Shown piece by piece: positions 29,001 through 38,000 of a stretch of DNA of 53,912 nt; positions within the stretch are counted from its first letter, which is position 1; every line of letters starts with the position of its first letter. Source of the stretch: Saprospiraceae bacterium (lineage in GTDB: Bacteria > Bacteroidota > Bacteroidia > Chitinophagales > Saprospiraceae); the NCBI GenBank assembly GCA_020630775.1, contig JAHDIN010000015.1, positions 12,607 to 66,518 on the forward strand, written 5' to 3'. The translations under genes were made by a program, and so were the position numbers. Below the pieces are notes generated by a model. It saw only the letters and a program-made list of their open reading frames with translations. It was not told the DNA's origin and did no database searches.

Positions 29001-32000
29001 TGTACAACCGTCTGCATCCGTAACAGTAACGTCATTCAAACCTTCAACCAACATAATCGCAACAGGTGTTGTCTCCCCATTTGACCATGCATATGAATAA
29101 CCTGGTGTTCCACCAGAAGCCGTCACTGTAGCTGAACCATCTGTCAAGCCGTTGCAACTTATATCTTGTTCTTTGACTACATCACATATTAATGCAGTCG
29201 CTTCATTAAGCTCTACTGAGCATATTGAAGTACATCCAGCAGCATCCGTTGCCGTTACTGAATACATGCCTCCACTAAGATCTGTTAAAGAAGCAGTTGT
29301 TGCTCCATTACTCCATTCAAAAGTAATAGGCATTGTTCCTCCCATTGTTGAAACGGTTACTGTACCATCAGCTGCACCATTACAAGATACATCTGAACTT
29401 GAAGTAATTTCACATGTTAGGCCTGCTATAGAATTTATATTTATCAAACAACTCGTCGTACACCCATTAGCATCTGTAACAGTCACTGAATGTGATCCAG
29501 CGTTAAGCGCTAATGCAGTAGCTGTTGTTTCTGTATTATCCCATAAATATGTATATACTGCTGTTCCTCCCATTACAGTTACTGTAGCCTGTCCATCGCT
29601 CATATCACATGAAGCCATTTGATCTTCAACTACTGAGCACGATAAAGCTTCAGGATCTGTCAAGCTTTGAGAACAACTTGTTGTACATCCATTTGCATCT
29701 GTCACAACTATAGTATGCGGACCTGCCAATACATTTGTAAATACACCACTTGGTTGAGCAGCACCTCCATCCAAACTATAAGTCAAGGCACCAGTACCAC
29801 CTGAAGCAGAAACTGTAATCGTACCTGATGCTTCAGCAGCACATAAAGGATTCGTAAAATCATCAACCATACAAGTAACTACTGAAGGATCTACTATTTC
29901 GACAGTACATTCTGTTGTACACCCATCGGCATCTGTTACTGTCACAGCATTCATTCCTGCAACTAACATTGTTGCCGAAGCTGTTGTTTCACCAGTAGAC
30001 CATTCATAAGTATATCCTGGTACACCACCAGATGCTGTTACTGTAGCACCTCCATCACTTAATCCATTACAGCTTATATCTTGATCTTTTGTTAAGTCGC
30101 ATATTAATTCAGTGGCTTCAGTTACATCTGAAGAACATATAACACTACATCCTGCAGCGTCAGTAATCGTTACTGTGTAAGTACCACCAGATAAATTACT
30201 TATCGTCGGCATATCACCACCATTACTCCAAGCGTATATTAATGGTAAGGTACCACCCATAGCTTCTACAGTTACTGCACCATCACCAGCACCAAAACAA
30301 GATACATTTGTACTAGAAGTAATCTCACATGTTAATCCTGTAGTTGTACTAATATTAACCAAACAGCTTGTTGTACATCCATTTGCATCTGTTACTGTTA
30401 CTGAATGTGATCCAGCACTTAAGGCTATTGCCGTAGCAGTTGTTTCTGTATTATCCCATAAGTAAGTATACATACCAGTGCCGCCCATTCCAGTTACTGA
30501 TGCTTGGCCATCACTCATATCACATGACGCAGATTGAATTTCAATTGCCGTACATGTCAAATTTTGTGGATCAGTCAGCGTTTGCGAACAGCTAGTTGTA
30601 CAACCATTTTCGTCAGTTACCACAATTGTATGAGCACCAGCAGCAACGCTAGAAAAGACCCCACTTGACTGAGCTGCTCCACCATCTAAACTATATGTCA
30701 ATGCACCTGTACCGCCCGCAGCAGATACGGTTATAGTTCCTGTCGATTCGCCTGCACATAATGGATTTGTAAAATCATCAATAGAACATGTAATCACAGC
30801 TGGCTCTATGATTTCAACTGTACACTCAGTGGTACATCCATCAGCATCTGTTACAGTAACTCCATTCATACCAGCTACTAACATGGTTGCAGCAGCTGTT
30901 GTTTCTCCACTTGACCATGCATAGGTATAACCAGGAGTACCTCCTGACGCCGACACTGACGCACCTCCATCTGTCAAACCATTACAAGTTATATCTTGAT
31001 CTTTTGTTAAATCACAAATCAATGCTGTAGCTTCCGCAACTTCAGAAGAACAAACTGAAGTACATCCTGCTGCATCCGTAATTGTCACAGTATATGTCCC
31101 TCCAGAAAGATCACTAATTGTTGGCGTATCAGCACCATTACTCCACGTATAAGTAAAAGGCATTGTCCCTCCACTTGCTAATACTGTAACTTCTCCATCT
31201 GCTGCACCATTACATGAAACATCTGTACTAGAAGTTATTTCACAAGCTAGGCCTGTTGTCGTATTTATATTTACTAAGCATACTGTTTCGCATCCATTAG
31301 CATCTGTAACTGTCACTGAATGTGAACCCGCACTTAATGCTGTTGCAGTAGCTGTTGTTTCTGTATTATCCCATAGGTAGGTATATATGCCCGTGCCACC
31401 CATTCCAGTTACTGATGCTTGGCCATCACTCATATCACATGACGCAGATTGAATTTCAATTGCCGTACATGTCAAATTTTGTGGATCAGTCAGCGTTTGC
31501 GAACAGCTAGTTGTACAACCATTTTCGTCAGTTACCACAATTGTATGAGCACCAGCAGCAACACTAGAAAAGACCCCACTTGACTGAGCTGCTCCACCAT
31601 CTAAACTATACGTCAATGCACCTGTACCGCCCATTGCCGAAACGGTAATCGTTCCAGTCGACTCCCCAGCACATAAAGGATTACTAAAATCATCTACACT
31701 ACATGTCACTGCGGCAGGCTCAATAATATCTACCTCGCATGTCGTTGTACAACCATCCGCATCTGTAACTGTCACTGTATTTGTACCTGACACCAACATC
31801 GTCGCTGCTGCAGTTGTCTCGCCATTTGACCAAGCATATGTATATCCAGGAACACCTCCTGAAGCAGTCACTGAGGCACCACCATCTGTCAAACCATTAC
31901 AACTGATGTCTTGACCCTTCGTTAAGTCGCAAATTAGTTCTGTAGCTTCAGCTACCTCAGAAGAACATACAGAAGTACATCCGGCAGCATCTGTTACAGT

Positions 32001-35000
32001 AACCGTATAATTTCCACCTGATAAATTGCTTATAGTGGCAGTGTTGCCTCCATTTGACCAAGTGTAAGTAAATGGCATTGTACCCCCACTTCCGGCAACT
32101 GTCACTTCACCATCACCAGCGCCATTACAACTTACATCTGTACTTGATGTAATTTCACATGACAAACCAGTAGTTGTATTAATATTAACTAAACAACTCG
32201 TCGTACAACCATTAGCGTCTGTTACAGTCACTGAATGTGAACCTGCAGTCAACATAGTTGCCGTTGCCGTTGTCTCTGTATTATCCCATAAGTATGTATA
32301 TCCTGGAGTGCCGCCAGCTGGAGTTACCGTGGCTTCTCCATCATTCATATCACAAGATGCAGATTGATCTTCGACCACTGAGCAAGTAAATACTGCTGGA
32401 TCCGTCAAGGTTTGCGTACAACTTGTAGAGCAACCATTTTCATCAGTTACTACAATTTCATGGTTCCCTGCTGGTACATTTGTAAATGCGCCACTTGCTT
32501 GTGGTGCTCCTCCATTTAAACTAAAACTCAAAACACCAGTGCCACCAGAAGCCGAAACTGTTAACGTACCTGTTGATTCACCCGCACATAATGGATTCGT
32601 AAATGCATCTACAGAACAAGTAACTGCAGCAGGCTCAATTATATCAACATTACAGATTGTCGTACAACCATCTGCATCAGTTACTGTAACTGAATTCATT
32701 CCAGCAACTAACATTGTTGCAGATGCTGTCAATTCACCTGTTGACCATTCATAAGTATAACCAGGTACACCGCCTGATGCAGCTACAGTAGCTGCGCCAT
32801 CTGAAAGCCCATTACAGCTAATATCTTGATCCTTATTTAAGTCACATACAAGGGCTGTGGCTTCTGCTATTTCTACAGAACAAACAACTGAACAATTATC
32901 AGCATCTGTTACTGTCACAGAGTAGCTTCCTCCTGACAATCCAGAAATCGAAGCGGTTGAAGCACCATTACTCCAACTATAAGTAAAAGGCGTCATACCT
33001 CCAGTAGCAGCTACTGAAGCTGCTCCATCATTAGTACCATTACAACTTACATCAACACTTGATGTAATTTCACATGACAAGCCTGTTGTGGTATTTATAT
33101 TAATTAAACATACTGTTTCACATCCATTATTATCTGTTACTGTTACACTATGAGAACCTGCCACTAATGAAGTTGCAGTCGCCGTCGTTTCCGAATTATC
33201 CCACAAATAGGTGTATGCAGGACTACCACCCATAGCCGTCACTGTCGCTTGACCATTATTCATACCACAAGAAGCGGTTTGGTCTTCTGTCACTGTGCAA
33301 GTCAGAGCAGCTGGATCTACTAGGTCTTGATTACATATGGCCATACAACCATTTGCATCGGATACTGTTATAACGTGTGATCCTGCTGGCACATCTGTAA
33401 AAACACCGCTAGTTTGAGCTGCACCTCCATTTAAACTATAAGTAATAGTTCCAGTACCTCCTGTAGCACTTACTGTTATTGTACCAGAATCTTCACCTGC
33501 ACATAATGGGTTAGTAAACGCATCTACAGAACAAGCAAGTACCGCTGGCTCTACGATATCAATAGTACACTCTACTGTACAACCATTATCATCTGTAACC
33601 GTTACTGAATTTGATCCAGCACCAAGATTGACAGCAGTTGCATTACTTTCGCCACTGCTCCATAAGATAGTGTAAACACCTGTACCTCCTCCTGGAGTCA
33701 CAGTCGCACTACCATCTACCTCGCCATTACAACTTATATCTGATTCTTTTAATACGCTACAAGTTAATGCTGATGGTTGTGTTAATGTTACATCACAAAC
33801 TGTAGTTGCACCACTATTATCTGTTACCGTAACTGAATAATCTCCAGCAGTCAAACCTGTCGCAGTAGCTGTCGTTTGAGCAGGAGTCGAATTCCAACTG
33901 TATGTGTATGGCATAATACCACCTGAAGCAGTTACAGTAGCTGAACCTGTAGCTTCGCCATTACATAGTATATCTACTTGAGTTGTAGAGCAAATTAATT
34001 CAGAGCAAGCTTCTGGTGCATCATACATAATCTGATCAAAGCAAGTTGCCTCACATGTAAAGAATCCAGAAAGCGTGATACCTGTCATCCCATCAGCCAT
34101 TAAATTTTCGATCGTAAATACCTCAGATCCACTTCCATCCACAAGGAAAGTTTGACCACCTAAGTCTAAAAGACAATCTGGTTGTGCACCATAATTTACA
34201 GTTACAACCACATCATAGGTCCCAGTCATTGGATCACAAGCTGAAGGTACTGCTGAAATGATATCCAATGCACAAGGCAAATCTTCACATACTTCAGATA
34301 TTTCATCAGGTGTACCATCATCATCTGTGTCTAATTGAGATTCATTATACAAACCTTCTCCGCTAGAAGGATCACCTATAGACGCTGTTTCACAAGATGT
34401 ATACATACCATCACCAACTGCAGGGTCAGCAGAAGGATCATATTTTACTTTTACGATCAAACAGTAAGTGTGCGTAGCACCACCTTCAATCATTTGATCT
34501 TCAGCTAATTCATAAAAGCCATCTGACGGGATCATTAATGGACCAGGATTTCCTGGGTTACCTGGTGCATCAGATGTATATTCTACACCGCAAATTTCAA
34601 CATCGTCATCAAATCCTGGCACATCATTAAGGTTATAAGTCCCATCACCAATGCCATTATTTTCAACAGTGATTGTCCATTTAGCATCATATGCGCCAGG
34701 AGCAGTTTCTGTCAAACTTGTAAATACTTTTTCGTGTGTTAAATTGGCAGGGCAATCTATTGAACCTGACTCAGCCACTAAAGTCTCACAAATACATTGT
34801 TCGATTCCATCATTATTTGGAGAAGACATTTGTACAATAATTCCAAATTCAGGATTACACAATCCTTCTGCAACGGTACCTGACACCAATGTTGTTGTAC
34901 CTGCAGTAATCGGCCCATTCAATAATTCTGATTGAATATAATTACCTGGAGTTCCTGATGCTGTTGCACAAAAGATATCTACTACTAGAAATTCTCCATC

Positions 35001-38000
35001 CTCTAAATCCATACTATCTAACTTAACAGGCACTTCATAAGTAATGGCACCTGTTGAAGTACAACCAAACATCTCCATTCCATCAATACTCAATTCTATT
35101 TTTTCAGTTGTGAAATTAATATCTCTTTGACCAGTTACAGTTTGAACATTAGGACATGTACCGCCTGCTGCTGTTGGACAAGTTACACTACCTGCACTTG
35201 CTCTAACCTGAACATTTATGTTTCCTGGTTGATCACATAAGTTTCCAGGTGCATTGATCACATCAAAATCAAAACACATATTTGGATTAGTAGATAAGTC
35301 AACTGGCATAGACGGGAAAGCCAAAACAAGCCTTGTATATCCATTCGCATCTGTCTCAGAGTATGACAATGTCAAACAATGATCAGGATTTGCAGAACAA
35401 CACATAAATGTACCTGGTACAAATTCTACTACTGGATCTAAGGTTACAATAACAGAATCCGTAGGCGAAGTAAAATTGCTACCTAAGCTTACAAAATCGA
35501 TATTCACTTCCACGTTATTGCCTTCATCACAACCTCTCAATTCCATAAACTCTGATTGTATTGAAACTGAAGCGCCATGCGGCTGATTAACCCCTTGTAT
35601 GGTTAAATCAGAACTTCTTACACGTATACCATTATTTATAGCTGGATCACCACATGGTCTTTTTCCAAATGCTTGGAAGATTAGTCCAGCAGAAGAAATA
35701 AAATCACAATCAGTATCTAAATCGAAAGTTATGCATGCCTCCCTTTCCGTAGGGTCTAGTGCATCGATTGTTCCCGGCATTCCATTAGCACTCATCGCTG
35801 AGTGTGCTTCTAAATTTATGAGAATTAGGTCTCCATTTACAGTGGTAGATGCAGGTTCAAAGTTCCCGCTTCCACAAGGATATTCCACTTGGATATTGCT
35901 AATTGTTGCTCCTGGAGGCGCTAGAATACTTAATTGTGGATCATCTAAATAAGCCGCTTGTGCACTTGTTTGCTTTAACTCAAAAGATTGTGTTTCACAA
36001 AGTGGCATAGGTGTTGAAGGTTGAGACTCAAACGCCAATTGGACCTCTGACATTAGAGGTAATCCAACCAACTGGACCGTATCTGAACAGCTTAACGCAT
36101 TTATATCCGTTGGATAAGCTGTACAACCAAATCCAGAAAGTACATTAATTCTTGTAGTATCACACTCTGAACTTTGAGCACAAACGGTATAATTGGTAGA
36201 TGCGCTAGCATTATTATCTCCTAATTGATAAAAACCATTTGCATCTTGAGCGACTGGATTTCCTGCAGCATCAAATACCATTTGATTCGTGCCACCATCG
36301 ATATAAAACCAAGAAAATGGTGCATCTAAATTATTACTACCGTTATTTAATATCACATCCCAACATCCTTGACTGGTTGTATATTGAATAGTACCACCAC
36401 CAGTTAAAAATGGTTGAGGACCATCATAAAGTACTTGACCAAAACCTGACCATCCTGTAGTATTACTACAATTGGTTACAGCCGTATAATTCATATCCGG
36501 AGAGTGGCAACCATTACCAATCACTTGTCCATTAAATCTTGTAGAGTATATACCTGGCTGTGCCTCACATGTTGGATCAAGATTGAATCTTACATTATAA
36601 TTCCAAGATTCATCTGGCTCCAAAAGTGGACCACCATAACTCATGAAAAACTGTTTTAAGTTACAGACGGTTAAGGTGTTTCCTATCTGAGTAATATCAG
36701 AGTCAGGTACAGGATTTCCAGAAAAGGTAACACTACCAGGCCTGTACGCCAATGCTTCATCCAATTGGATTGTAAATTTATCTGGAATTGCAAATGGCCT
36801 GTATTCATTAGGGTACCAGATATCTCCAGTTTGTGTATTTATATAGTATCTCAAGTAGTAAATTAATTGTCCTTGACATCCATTGATTGTTTGAGGTGTA
36901 GGTGTCCATGGAGAGAAATAATGACGATATACATTCATAAAGTCATTGTATTTGTCACAAGTATATTTGTTTTCAGGACTAGGATTTTCTCCCACTGGGT
37001 CTGCTGTATAACTTGAATACACTTCATTATCAGCAACGTACTGATTAAAACTAGAACTATGATATGAAGTCGTTACTACATAGTTTGCACAAAAAACAAT
37101 ACTATCTCCATCTTCCCATGCCGCTTTACAAGCAGACAAATCATATTTAGCTAAATCATTGGTTCCACTGGAAGTATTTTCAATAGTTGGCGAAACCAAA
37201 CATGTATAAGAAGGACTTCCATCAGCTGGAAAAATAGTCGCCTCAGCATCAGGGAGTGGTTCAAACAAATTATCTGTTTCAAAATAAGTACAATCTAAAT
37301 TCAAATCAAAAAGATCAAATTCTACATATAGGTTGTTGAATGGTACACCAGCATTAGGTCCCACAGTATTTGGAAAAACATAGATTTCCCATGTTCCTTT
37401 TACCGTGTCACAATTAGAAGCTCTATGCAATTCAACATCTTCGGGTTTTGCTCTGCCTGTTCCATCTGGAACACCATTGTTATCTAAATCCTCAAGTCCT
37501 AAGCTGGTTCTCTCCAAAGAGAAAAACTGAGGCGTTGCACCACCTTCAGGACATGGTTCTGGACAGTGCATCACATAAGTACGTGTCAAACACTTTAAGT
37601 GATATTTCGACCCTGGACAATTGTCATCGTATTGGCCTTCATGCCACAATCTTACAGTTTTAGTACCTCCACCTTCTGCACAAGTGGCCTTAAGTGGCAG
37701 CGACAATATTCCTGATCCATTAGATATACCATTATGTGGATAAGTAACACAAATCAAATCACCAACTTGCGATACGGCTACATTAACACCTTTAAAAACT
37801 TCAGTTCCTGTTCCAGTGTATAACAAACCTGTACCTGATACATCCACTTTTAATTCTGTAGATCCTTCAGTTGTAGATTTAGTATTATTATAAAAGTTAG
37901 AGTAATTTACCTCTAGAGTAAACTCATCGCAATCTCTCATATCAGTAGGCATGTCTATATCATATCGATACAACTGTCTACCACCGTAAGCGATACCTGC

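Larger units (their letters stand above)
28731..33992 (-). repeat. SprB repeat array with four-repeat higher-order period
   Basis: The array encodes 23 repeats. After two leading copies, repeats follow as five cycles of four distinguishable types: A (TNPLCAGE), B (SASCDM), C (EITSSTDVSCNGA) and D (LTKDQDISCNGL), and it ends with one A-like copy. Each cycle is about 305 codons (915 bp). Cysteines are regularly placed near the start of each module and after VTVTDxxGC. Confidence 0.9.

Noticed and set aside
28731-33992. Regular repeats considered as a CRISPR-like or satellite array
   Set aside because: The repeats keep one reading frame throughout and encode SprB modules, so they are protein repeats.
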